Source: Curtobacterium caseinilyticum
GTDB taxonomy: Bacteria > Actinomycetota > Actinomycetes > Actinomycetales > Microbacteriaceae
Direction: 5' to 3'
Length of the DNA: 64,000 nucleotides
Assembly: GCF_030363035.1 (NCBI RefSeq)
Contig: NZ_JAUCMN010000011.1
Location: 34,715-98,714, forward strand
Positions within the stretch are counted from its first letter, which is position 1. Each line of letters begins with the position of its first letter. Made by a program: the position numbers and the translations under genes. Of the stretch, positions 57,365 through 64,000 are shown in pieces. The notes below the pieces were generated by a model that was not told the origin of the DNA, ran no database searches, and saw only the letters and a program-made list of their open reading frames with translations.

Positions 57365-58147
57365 GTGAGCCACGTCGCCCGTCCGATCACCCTGATGACC
57401 TACAACATCAAGAACCCGGATCCCGCCCACGACTGGCCCGCGCGGCTGCCGCTGGTGCGCGAGATCATCCGTCGCCACGACCCGGACGTGCTCTGCGTGC
57501 AGGAGGCGTTCGACCACCAGATGGACGCTCTCCGCGCAGGTCTGCCGGACCACGGCGACGTCGGGCAGGGACGCGAGGGCGGTACCGCCGGCGAGCACGC
57601 GGCGATCTTCTTCCGGCGCGACCGGCTGCGTCCCGTCGACGTCGGGAGCTTCTGGCTGTCGGACACCCCGGACGAACCGGTGTCGAACACGTGGGGGAGC
57701 CTGTACCCGCGGATCGCGAACCACGCCCGCTTCGTGGACGCCGAGGGCGGCGCCTTCACGGTCCTGACGTCGCACTTCGACCACGAGCCGAACGACCACG
57801 GCGACGAGGTGCGACGCCGGAGCGCGGCCCTCGTCGTCGAGCGGCTCAGCTCGGTCGACGGTCCGGTCGTCTTCGCCGGCGACTGCAACGAGCCGGCCGG
57901 ACAGGGCGCGGCATCGCAGGTGTTCGCGGACGCCGGCTACGAGGACGCCTGGGTGGTGGCAGGCGACCCGGACGACCGGACCGCCTCGTTCAACGACTGG
58001 CAGGAACCGGACCCCACGGGAGAGCGGATCGACTGGGTGCTCACCCGCGGTGGGGTCCAGGTCGAGCGCGTCGTGATCGACCACGACGGACCGGAGACGT
58101 GGGCAGCGAGCGACCACTTCCCGGTGGTGGCGACCATCCGGCCCTGA
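57365..58147 (+). CDS. Endonuclease/exonuclease/phosphatase (EEP) family protein
   Basis: A 260-residue EEP-fold metal-dependent phosphoesterase. Motifs in order: LMTYNIKNPD (Asn), CVQEAFDHQMDAL (Glu), VLTSHFDHEPNDHG, FAGDCNEPAG (GDxN) and ASDHFPVVATI (SDH). No signal peptide. The substrate may be a sugar phosphate, lipid headgroup or nucleic acid. The GTG at 57365 has TATGTT 6 bases upstream (leaderless), so it is transcribed separately from the sigma factor 26 bp upstream. Confidence 0.88.
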   Translation: MSHVARPITLMTYNIKNPDPAHDWPARLPLVREIIRRHDPDVLCVQEAFDHQMDALRAGLPDHGDVGQGREGGTAGEHAAIFFRRDRLRPVDVGSFWLSDTPDEPVSNTWGSLYPRIANHARFVDAEGGAFTVLTSHFDHEPNDHGDEVRRRSAALVVERLSSVDGPVVFAGDCNEPAGQGAASQVFADAGYEDAWVVAGDPDDRTASFNDWQEPDPTGERIDWVLTRGGVQVERVVIDHDGPETWAASDHFPVVATIRP

Positions 58148-58168
58148 CGGCCCTGACGGCCCTGACGG
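58142..58168. repeat. 9-bp tandem repeat (3 copies)
   Basis: CCCTGACGG is repeated three times, beginning over the stop codon of the EEP gene and running into the gap before the convergent lipoprotein gene. It repeats the TGA stop in one frame. Confidence 0.8.
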
Positions 58169-58174
58169 CCCGGC

Positions 58175-59017
58175 TCAGCAGGACCGGCGGGCGTGCACGG
58201 GCATCGGCGACCCGATGACCGTGACCTCGGTGTCGTCCGTCAGCGCGGAGACGCCGTTCGTGCCCTGCTCGTCCGACTCGTCGTCTGCGTCGTCACGGGT
58301 GTCCGTGTCGGTCGTCGGGGCCGCGCTCGGCGTGCCACGCTCGACCCGCGGTTCGTCGTGCGCGTCGCCATCGGGCTGGACGTCGCCGTCGGTCGACTCC
58401 CACCCGGGCTCGAGCAGGAGCTGCCAGGCCCGGGAGTCGCCGGACCCGAACGAGACCTTGTCGGCCTTCGACGCCGAACGCAGTTCGTCCTCGACGTCGT
58501 CGCCGACCTGCACGCCGTCCGGTCCGGTCAGGTCGATCCGGTCGCCGCCGCGCGTCCGCACGGCGTCCTTGAGCACCCGGATCTCGACCGCGTTCCCCGC
58601 CGCGGCCGGGGCGGTCATCGCCGCGACGCGGATCGCCCCGCCCCAGGTGTAGGTGGTGCCGGACGGGAAGCACGCACCGCCGTCGCCGACGGCCGTCTGC
58701 GTGCGGGACGGCGTGCCGAGGAGCCGGTCGAGCAGGTCGACGGTGGACCGCGCGTCGCGCATCGAGGTCTCGGCCACGGTGTGGTCGTCGTGCTGGAACA
58801 GGAGCGACTCGGCGTCGAGCTCGATGGTGTCGACCCGCCGCAGCTCGCGGTTCGTGACCCGGACCGCCGGCTGTGCGGACGGCGCGACGTCGCTGCGGTC
58901 CTCGGCGGCGGACGCCGGGGTGACGCTCCCGAGCGCCGTCGCGTCGACCCCGACCGTGCAGGCCGTCACGGCGAGCACGGCAGCGCCGAAGGCGATCGCA
59001 GTACGGGGAGTCATCAC
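58175..59017 (-). CDS. Putative lipoprotein of unknown function
   Basis: A 280-residue protein with a signal peptide and lipobox AVTAC (Cys ~20). A mid-section with predicted strand character (RVDTIELDAESLLFQHDDHTVAETS; SGTTYTWGGAIRVAAM) is followed by a highly acidic, low-complexity C-terminal third (DGDVQPDGDAHDEPRVERG, TDTDTRDDADDESDEQG). Family not recognised. It has paired Cys residues (GACFP and the final Cys). GTG 59017 or the adjacent ATG 59014 may be the start. Confidence 0.78.
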   Translation of the reverse strand: MMTPRTAIAFGAAVLAVTACTVGVDATALGSVTPASAAEDRSDVAPSAQPAVRVTNRELRRVDTIELDAESLLFQHDDHTVAETSMRDARSTVDLLDRLLGTPSRTQTAVGDGGACFPSGTTYTWGGAIRVAAMTAPAAAGNAVEIRVLKDAVRTRGGDRIDLTGPDGVQVGDDVEDELRSASKADKVSFGSGDSRAWQLLLEPGWESTDGDVQPDGDAHDEPRVERGTPSAAPTTDTDTRDDADDESDEQGTNGVSALTDDTEVTVIGSPMPVHARRSC

Positions 59018-59159
59018 TCGACCGTACGACGTGGCACCGCACAGGACGACAGGTGTTACCGAATCGCAGCCCGGTCGTCACGCGTTCGTGATCTTGGGGA
59101 TGTGTCACGGACGTCCCGCGGGGGACACCCGGCTGGACGGACCGCGGTGCCCCGGTGCG

Positions 59160-59165
59160 TACCGT
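59160..59165 (+). promoter_or_regulatory. Leaderless -10 of SDR gene
   Basis: TACCGT lies 7 bases before the ATG at 59173; no ribosome-binding site intervenes. This favours 59173 over the upstream in-frame GTG at 59155. Confidence 0.5.
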
Positions 59166-59172
59166 CCAGGCC

Positions 59173-60099
59173 ATGACGGAGCAGCAGAACGACCAGGGAG
59201 CCATCGACCAGTACTCGATGCAGGACCCGACGAAGATGTACGCCGACAAGAAGCCCGACGAGCAGTACCTGCAGGGTGCCGGTACCGACGAGGAGATGGC
59301 GCAGAACGTCCCCGCGGACCACGGTGAGGACACCTACCGCGGCTCGGGACGCCTGGCCGGGCGCAAGGCCCTGGTGACCGGCGGTGACTCCGGCATCGGT
59401 GCCGCCGTCGCGATCGCCTACGCCCGTGAGGGTGCTGACGTGGCCATCGTCTACCTGCCCGAGGAGCAGGAGGACGCAGACCGCATCGTCGGGCTCATCG
59501 AGGACGCCGGGCGCACCGCCGTCGCGATCCCCGGGGACATCAAGGACCTCGCGTTCTGCGAGGAGCTCGTCCAGAAGGCCGTCGACGGCCTCGGCGGACT
59601 CGACATCGTCGTGAACAACGCCGGCAAGCAGCAGAACGTCGACGACATCACGAAGATCTCGGACGAGGAGTTCGACGAGACGTTCAAGACGAACGCCTAC
59701 GCGACGTTCCGCATCACCAAGGCCGCGGTGCCGCACCTGAAGCCGGGCTCGACGATCATCAACACGACGTCGATCCAGGCGTACGCGCCGTCCCCGCACC
59801 TCGTGCACTACGCCGCCACGAAGGCGACCGTGAACAACATGGCGAAGGGCCTCGCTGCGCAGCTCGCGCCGAAGGGCATCCGCGTCAACGCCGTCGCACC
59901 CGGTCCGATCTGGACCCCGCTGCAGCCGGCTGGCGGCCAGCCGCCGGAGGCGCTGCCCTCCGCCGGCGAGCAGACCTACCTCGGCCGCTGGGGCCAGCCC
60001 GCCGAGCTCGCGCCGGCGTTCGTCTTCCTGGCGAGCGGTGAGTCGTCCTACGTGGTCGGCGAGACGCTCCACGTCGACGGCGGCATGCCGACCCCGTGA
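59173..60099 (+). CDS. Stress-type SDR oxidoreductase (YghA/YhdG-like)
   Basis: A 308-residue SDR with the polar N-terminus of the stress-related group (DQYSMQDPTKMYADKKPDEQYLQGAGTDEEMAQNVPADHGEDTYRGSGRLAGRKALVTGGDSGIG), NNAGKQQNVDDI, catalytic Ser in NTTSIQAYAPS, YAATKATVNN and VDGGMPTP. It is a paralogue of 27565-28452 but keeps all classical motifs. The substrate is unknown. It converges with an uncharacterised gene across a 26-bp inverted repeat. Confidence 0.92.
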   Translation: MTEQQNDQGAIDQYSMQDPTKMYADKKPDEQYLQGAGTDEEMAQNVPADHGEDTYRGSGRLAGRKALVTGGDSGIGAAVAIAYAREGADVAIVYLPEEQEDADRIVGLIEDAGRTAVAIPGDIKDLAFCEELVQKAVDGLGGLDIVVNNAGKQQNVDDITKISDEEFDETFKTNAYATFRITKAAVPHLKPGSTIINTTSIQAYAPSPHLVHYAATKATVNNMAKGLAAQLAPKGIRVNAVAPGPIWTPLQPAGGQPPEALPSAGEQTYLGRWGQPAELAPAFVFLASGESSYVVGETLHVDGGMPTP

Positions 60100-60126
60100 G
60101 ACGCGTGGCCTGACGCGCGTACACCG

Positions 60127-60178
60127 CAGACGGACGGGAGGCACGGTGCCAGCTGGCACCGTGCCTCCCGTCCGTCTG
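60127..60178. terminator. GGGAGGC-family inverted repeat (longest perfect copy)
   Basis: A perfect 26-bp inverted repeat centred at 60152/60153 with core GACGGACGGGAGGCACGGTG. Both halves of the G-A exchange (GCACGGTG/CACCGTGC instead of GCGCGGTG/CACCGCGC) are present, showing pairing is maintained. Confidence 0.8.
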
Positions 60179-60195
60179 TCCGTCTGTCCGTCACT

Positions 60196-60513
60196 TCAGC
60201 AGGCGACGGACCGCGCCATCCGCTCCAGCAGCTCCCGCGCGGACATCGCCGCGGTGAGCTCGACCTCGACCGGGTTGATGCCGACCGCGCGTTCGAACGC
60301 GCGGCGTCGGGCCTGGTCGGCGAGCGGGACCTCCGGCCGCTGCGGCAAGCGGGCGATCGCGCGTGCTGCCGCGTCGAAGGCGCCCGCCGGGGAGCCGAGC
60401 TGCTCCCACATCGTCCGCACGTCGTGCGCGACCTGCTCGTCGTCGCCGCCGAACTCGAAGCCGGCCGACGCCATCGTGGCCAGTCCCTGTGCGATCGGGT
60501 CCTCGGGAGTCAT
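60196..60513 (-). CDS. Uncharacterised 105-residue protein
   Basis: A small, probably all-helical cytosolic protein (DPIAQGLATMASAGFEFGGDDEQVAHDVRTMWEQLGSPAGAFDAAARAIARLPQRP...NPVEVELTAAMSARELLERM). No family recognised. The ATG at 60513 was chosen as the first start giving a compact protein; the open frame upstream is antisense to the TetR gene. It is divergent from TetR with two operator-like repeats between them, so it is the likely regulated partner. Confidence 0.72.
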   Translation of the reverse strand: MTPEDPIAQGLATMASAGFEFGGDDEQVAHDVRTMWEQLGSPAGAFDAAARAIARLPQRPEVPLADQARRRAFERAVGINPVEVELTAAMSARELLERMARSVAC

Positions 60514-60563
60514 CCCGGCATGGTCGCACGGGACCCCGGTGACGCGCAGTGGGGTCCGATCCT

Positions 60564-60613
60564 TGTCCCCCGACATGCTGACACCCGGACCGGGGATGCT
60601 GTGTCCCCCGACA
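60564..60613. promoter_or_regulatory. Twin TetR-type operators
   Basis: TGTC-CCCC-GACA occurs twice (60564-60575 and 60602-60613), 38 bp centre to centre, in the gap between the divergent small gene and tetR. Each is a 4-4-4 inverted repeat, and the exact repetition argues for specific binding. Confidence 0.6.
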
Positions 60614-60663
60614 CTGCGGTTTGATGGGAGGGCGGACAGGACGTCCGCCGCACGACGGAGGGC

Positions 60664-61344
60664 ATGATGCTCGAACACACCAGCGCGGACACGCAGGCGG
60701 CAGCCGCCGCGGCCGCCACCCTGCACCTGCGGATCACGATCGTCGGTGCGACCGTCGACCTGCTCCGCGACGTGCCCTTCCACGAAGCGCACGTCGGCCT
60801 CGTCGCGGAGCGCATGGACATCACGACCGACGAGCTCCGGCAGCACTTCCCGTCGTGGGACGGCCTGGTGCTCGCAGCCCTGGACCGGTGGAACGGCTCC
60901 CGGATGGACGAGGTCACGCGCGAGGTCGGTGACGGCCCGACGGTCGAGCTGCTGCGTGCGATCGTCGCTTCGAACGCCGAGGACCCCGCGCTCATGCGGC
61001 TCCTCGTCGCGCTGCTGTCGGTCGCCGGCAACCCCGCGCACCCGATGGCCACGTACCTGCGCTCGCGGTACCAGCTCTTCACCTCGCAGATCCGCCGCGG
61101 GCTCGAGCACGACATCGCCGTGGGCCGTGCGCCGCACACGATGGACCCGCGGCGCGGCGCGGAGCAGCTCATCGCCCTGTACGAGGGGCTGCAGCTGCAG
61201 GCCATGCTGCGCTCGGACCTCGACCTCGTCCCCGCCTTCGACCGTGCCGTGGCGCGTCTCGAGCGTGGGTGGATGGAGCGGTACGAGCCCCGCGCCGCGC
61301 AGCGCTTCTCGAACTGGAGCGACGGCGGCAGCTGGGAGATCTGA
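60664..61344 (+). CDS. TetR-family transcriptional regulator
   Basis: A 226-residue TetR-like protein with a somewhat degenerate N-terminal helix-turn-helix (LRITIVGATVDLLRDVPFHEAHVGLVAERMDITTDELRQHFPSWDGLVLAAL) and a C-terminal domain of the TetR_C type (RLLVALLSVAGNPAHPMATYLRSRYQLF...AEQLIALYEGLQLQAML). GGAGGG precedes the ATG. Twin inverted repeats upstream are the probable operators. The ligand is unknown. Confidence 0.9.
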   Translation: MMLEHTSADTQAAAAAAATLHLRITIVGATVDLLRDVPFHEAHVGLVAERMDITTDELRQHFPSWDGLVLAALDRWNGSRMDEVTREVGDGPTVELLRAIVASNAEDPALMRLLVALLSVAGNPAHPMATYLRSRYQLFTSQIRRGLEHDIAVGRAPHTMDPRRGAEQLIALYEGLQLQAMLRSDLDLVPAFDRAVARLERGWMERYEPRAAQRFSNWSDGGSWEI

Positions 61345-61352
61345 GCCGCAGG

Positions 61353-61375
61353 GCGCACTGGCCGGGCCGGTGCGC
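61353..61375 (+). terminator. Hairpin after tetR
   Basis: GCGCACTGGCC/GGCCGGTGCGC (61353-61363 with 61365-61375) pairs at 10 of 11 positions, 8 bp past the tetR stop. Confidence 0.5.
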
Positions 61376-61420
61376 AGGGACCCCGGCGTAGTCCTGGATG
61401 CTCCGAGCGAAGGAGCCGAC

Positions 61421-61615
61421 ATGGCAGCACCGAACCCGATCCAGGTCCAGAAGTACCTCAGCGGCATCGACTACCCCGCCTCCAAGGAGGACATCGTGTC
61501 GACCGCGAAGCAGGAGAGCGCGCCGGACGACGTGCTCGAGGCGCTGGGGAACATCCCGGACGGCGACTACGACGCACCGACCGCGGTGACGAAGGCCGTC
61601 TCCGACGCGGGCTGA
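61421..61615 (+). CDS. DUF2795 small protein
   Basis: A 64-residue acidic protein (NPIQVQKYLSGIDYPASKEDIVSTAKQESAPDDVLEALGNIPDGDYDAPTAVTKAVSDAG) matching DUF2795, a widespread actinobacterial family of unknown role with the YPASKxDLV..A...GA.....L..LPD..Y pattern. AAGGAG precedes the ATG at 61421. It is followed by a hairpin at 61621-61640. Confidence 0.9.
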   Translation: MAAPNPIQVQKYLSGIDYPASKEDIVSTAKQESAPDDVLEALGNIPDGDYDAPTAVTKAVSDAG

Positions 61616-61620
61616 TCCAT

Positions 61621-61640
61621 GGGCGAGCACCGGCTCGCCC
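61621..61640 (+). terminator. Hairpin after DUF2795 gene
   Basis: GGGCGAG-CACCGG-CTCGCCC is a 7-bp perfect stem 5 bp past the stop codon. Confidence 0.5.
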
Positions 61641-61659
61641 AGCACCGTCCGCACCCCGT

Positions 61660-61775
61660 CGCGGACGTCGCACCCCGTCGAACCGGGGCGCGGCGTCCGC
61701 CGCGGGGTGCGACTGTGTGCGGCGGCCCGGCGGCCCGGCGGCCCGGCGGCCCGGCGGCCCGGCGGCGCGGCGGCG
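61660..61775. repeat. Inverted repeat plus 8-bp GGCGGCCC tandem array
   Basis: GTCGCACCCCG and CGGGGTGCGAC (about 61667-61713) form an inverted repeat. From 61721 the unit GGCGGCCC is repeated about five times, then decays to GGCGGCGC. There is no coding potential; the stretch lies between convergent DUF2795 and ThrE genes. Confidence 0.7.
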
Positions 61776-61831
61776 TCCGACGGAGCGGCGCTGCGCGTCC
61801 GCGCGATCGGGTCCGGCGGCGTCGCTGCCGA

Positions 61832-63340
61832 TCAGCGGGGGCGGTGTCCCCGCGGGACCGAGCCGTTGCCGGGATCGTAGCCGGTGTCGCGCAGCACGGG
61901 GATCGCGGTCGTGTCGTTGTGGACCGAGTGCACCGTCACCCGTCGAGCGCGACGCAGGGCCCGTCGCGCGCCGGGCGTCGCCACGAGGCCGCCGAGCACG
62001 AGGCCCGCGCCGATGCCGAGTGCCACGGAGACCGCCGCCACGAAGTCGAGTGCCGCCCCGGACGAGCCGGACATGAAGTTGAGCAGCGCGTTCGACACCG
62101 CGACACCGGGCAGCAGTGCTCCGCAGAACGCCGGCACCGCGATCGCCGCCACCGCCGTGCGCATCCGCGCCGCCGCGATGGTCGACAGGACGCCGAGCAG
62201 CACCGACGCGATGAAGGTCGCCCCGAGGAGCGGCATGCCGAGGTGCCGCAGCTCCCACAGGAACGCGCCGGCGGCGACCGAGAACACCACGGCGACGGGG
62301 ATCACCCGAGCGCTGGCCTGCTGCACGAAGCAGTTCGCCGCCGCCGAGACCACCGTCAGGGACAGCGACAGCCAGAGCGGCAGGGGCTGCAGCACGATCC
62401 CGGACGGGTCGACCTCGATGCTGAGCCACTGCAGCACCGCGATGCCCGCAGGCACCCCGACCACGATCGCGGCGATCACGAGCACGATGTAGAACGCCCG
62501 GGCGACGGCCATCGCGCGGAACCCGGAGATCGCGTCCTGTGCCCAGGTGACGAGTGACACGTGCGGCAGCAGCAGCACGACGAGCGCGGCGACCATGGTG
62601 GCCGCTCCGGTCGCGGTCAGCACGTCGGCCCAGATCGCCAGGGTGCCGAGCGCCGAGGCGACCGCGGCCTGCGCCCCGGACACGAAGAACTGCGGGAAGC
62701 CCCGACCGGTCAACCAACGCCCCGACACGATGATCCCGAGCATGAGCACGAAGGCGCCGACGCCCGCACGCCACCCGCCACCGGCCTGCACCGCGATCGA
62801 GGTCCCGAGCACCGACAGCCCCACGTCGGCCAGCCACGTCGGCCACCGGCTCGGCAGGCGCAGGACCGCCACGAGGGCGTTCACCGCGCTCGTCATGTCG
62901 CGTTCGCCGTGGACCAGGTCGTCGACGATCTGGTTCGCGCGCGCGAGCCGGTCCAGGTCGGAGCCGTCGGACTGCACCGTGCGGACCTTCACGAGCGGCG
63001 GGTGGTCGGCGGGGGCGTACTGGATCGTCACCGAGCTGCCCGAGAAGTCGAGGTCGAGCGGGGCGAGGTTCCACTTCGTCGACACCGCGACGACGGCGGT
63101 CTCGACGCTGCGGGTGTCGGCGCCGGAGGCGAGCATCACCTCGGCCAGGTCGAGGCAGAAGTCGACGATCTGCACGGGCGAGTACTGCTCGCGGGCCCGG
63201 GTGTCCGGGGTGACGTCCTCGTAGATGGTGCCGCGGAGCCTGGCCCGGGCGTCACGGACGTCGTGCTGGGCGAGGTTGCGGACGCGCGGCCGCGGAGGTC
63301 GTGGGGGCCGTGGGACGCCGGGGAGGAACTGCTCGGCCAT
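61832..63340 (-). CDS. Threonine/serine exporter ThrE family protein
   Basis: A 502-residue protein of the ThrE family known from Corynebacterium. The cytosolic N-terminal half (DUF1212/ThrE; SPVQIVDFCLDLAEVMLASGADTRSVETAVVAVSTKWNL) precedes about ten helices including the ThrE_2 part (FVQQASARVIPVAVVFSVAAGAFLWELRHLGMPLLGATFIASVLLG). It exports threonine and serine using the proton gradient. The ATG at 63340 starts MAEQFLPGVPRPPRPPRPRVR; the longer frame is non-homologous. The C-terminal tail is Arg-rich. Confidence 0.9.
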   Translation of the reverse strand: MAEQFLPGVPRPPRPPRPRVRNLAQHDVRDARARLRGTIYEDVTPDTRAREQYSPVQIVDFCLDLAEVMLASGADTRSVETAVVAVSTKWNLAPLDLDFSGSSVTIQYAPADHPPLVKVRTVQSDGSDLDRLARANQIVDDLVHGERDMTSAVNALVAVLRLPSRWPTWLADVGLSVLGTSIAVQAGGGWRAGVGAFVLMLGIIVSGRWLTGRGFPQFFVSGAQAAVASALGTLAIWADVLTATGAATMVAALVVLLLPHVSLVTWAQDAISGFRAMAVARAFYIVLVIAAIVVGVPAGIAVLQWLSIEVDPSGIVLQPLPLWLSLSLTVVSAAANCFVQQASARVIPVAVVFSVAAGAFLWELRHLGMPLLGATFIASVLLGVLSTIAAARMRTAVAAIAVPAFCGALLPGVAVSNALLNFMSGSSGAALDFVAAVSVALGIGAGLVLGGLVATPGARRALRRARRVTVHSVHNDTTAIPVLRDTGYDPGNGSVPRGHRPR

Positions 63341-63393
63341 CCGACCATGGTGCCAGCCGCCCGCGCCCGAGTCCGGACGTCGGCTGGACGTGG

Positions 63394-63870
63394 TCAGCGC
63401 CAGCGCCGGGCGCTGAGCCGTCCGGCCGAGAAGGCCGTGACGACCGCACCCACGAGGACCACGACCTGTCCCACGCGCTCCTGCCACGTGTGCGTGATCG
63501 GCAGCATGGCCTCGTCAGCGAGGGGCGCGTAGGCGAACCACCCGAACGACGGGTTCGGCGCGGCGAGGAGGACGACGACGCCGGCGACGAGCAGGACGAT
63601 GCCCGTCAGGAGCGCGCGCGGCGTCCACGTCCGAGCGAGGCGAGCGGCACTGACCACTGCGACGATCCCGCCGACCAGGGCGAGGACCGACCCGGCGACG
63701 AGCTCTCCGTCGTACGTGCCGGCGACGAACGCGAAGTCGGTCCGCGACGCGCCCGTGATCAGGTCGGACGACTGCAGTCGCCTCGCCGCGAGGAGGACGA
63801 CGCCGACGAGCGACACGAGGGCACCCACCCACGAGACGGTGTGGGAGCGGGTGCGGAACAGGCGGCGCAT
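63394..63870 (-). CDS. Putative membrane protein, four helices
   Basis: A 158-residue protein with four hydrophobic stretches (SWVGALVSLVGVVLLA; LVAGSVLALVGGIVAVVSAARL; ALLTGIVLLVAGVVVLLAA; VGQVVVLVGAVVTAFSAGRL) and a short extracellular loop FGWFAYAPLADEAM. It resembles uncharacterised actinobacterial membrane proteins. TACCGT (63883-63878) lies 7 bases before the ATG at 63870 on the minus strand, indicating a leaderless message. It is probably transcribed toward thrE. Confidence 0.8.
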   Translation of the reverse strand: MRRLFRTRSHTVSWVGALVSLVGVVLLAARRLQSSDLITGASRTDFAFVAGTYDGELVAGSVLALVGGIVAVVSAARLARTWTPRALLTGIVLLVAGVVVLLAAPNPSFGWFAYAPLADEAMLPITHTWQERVGQVVVLVGAVVTAFSAGRLSARRWR

Positions 63871-63883
63871 GCGGTCAACGGTA

Positions 63884-64000
63884 CTGACGGACGGACGGGA
63901 GGCGGGGGGGCCGCGGGGCCCCCCCCCCCCCCCCCGGCGGGGGGGGGGGGGGCGGCGGGGGGGCGGGGGGGCGGGGAGGCGTGCGGCCGCCGGGCCCGCG
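63884..64000. other. Low-complexity end, probable contig-end artefact
   Basis: The sequence begins as a GACGGACGGGAGGC repeat arm and then collapses into long C and G runs until the end. There is no coding capacity. The pattern looks like unreliable base calls where sequencing met a strong GGGAGGC-family hairpin. Confidence 0.65.

Noticed and set aside
58142..58168. Programmed readthrough at the EEP stop codon
   Set aside because: The triple CCCTGACGG repeat duplicates the stop, but no meaningful extension follows in frame.
61721..61775. Short CRISPR-like repeat array
   Set aside because: The units are contiguous 8-mers without spacers.

Overview
The window is GC-rich throughout (roughly 70 percent), with tight head-to-tail operons, GTGA/ATGA start-stop overlaps, many GTG starts and frequent promoters placed directly against the start codon. 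It encodes Actinobacterial hallmarks: an Rpf-LysM resuscitation factor, two LytR-CpsA-Psr proteins, an AztABCD zinc importer and a LexA box of the CGAAC-N4-GTTCG type. The best guess is a Microbacteriaceae member such as Curtobacterium; this is inferred from gene content, not from a marker gene. No rRNA, tRNA, CRISPR array, phage or insertion sequence was seen.

Layout. 1-2.9 kb: a GntR/UTRA regulator, an ADP-ribosylglycohydrolase-like enzyme and an NCS1 permease cut by the left edge form one operon. 3-8.1 kb: glgX, an OBAP/DUF1264 protein, an aldo/keto reductase, msrA and a small LexA-controlled gene. 8.1-8.7 kb: a rearrangement scar with a LacI remnant. 8.7-13.6 kb: zinc import, with aztB-aztD-aztC-aztD2 divergent from aztA and two candidate metalloregulator boxes. 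13.6-24.7 kb: an AraC regulator, then cutC, an M81 metallopeptidase and a ROK repressor divergent from a peptide-type ABC importer and a ROK kinase. 24.9-38.2 kb: mostly single genes, including a secreted protease, short-chain dehydrogenases, a NYN nuclease, MarR/efflux pairs, a SoxR operon headed by a catalytically degenerate aldo/keto reductase, an MFS pump with a possible leader peptide, an AAA ATPase and a frameshifted fragment. 38.2-44.5 kb: a complete Mrp Na+/H+ antiporter operon with mrpB fused to mrpA. 44.6-49.6 kb: a probable sugar-acid oxidation locus (two divergent SDRs, GntR, DedA, SMP-30 lactonase) followed by rlmC. 49.8-64 kb: rpf, two LCP genes, MarR/MmpL, an orphan ECF sigma factor, an EEP hydrolase, a stress-type SDR, a TetR/unknown-gene pair with twin operators, DUF2795, ThrE, and a low-complexity end that looks like a contig-end artefact.

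Two window-wide patterns stand out. First, a family of GGGAGGC...GCCTCCC inverted repeats sits almost always between convergent genes. Two larger composite copies of about 110 bp, at 2.9 and 20.1 kb, share a multi-stem fold whose arms differ by compensatory changes. Second, at least thirteen genes carry a TANNNT hexamer exactly 6 or 7 bases before the start codon, which indicates leaderless transcription; several have palindromic operators lying over that promoter.
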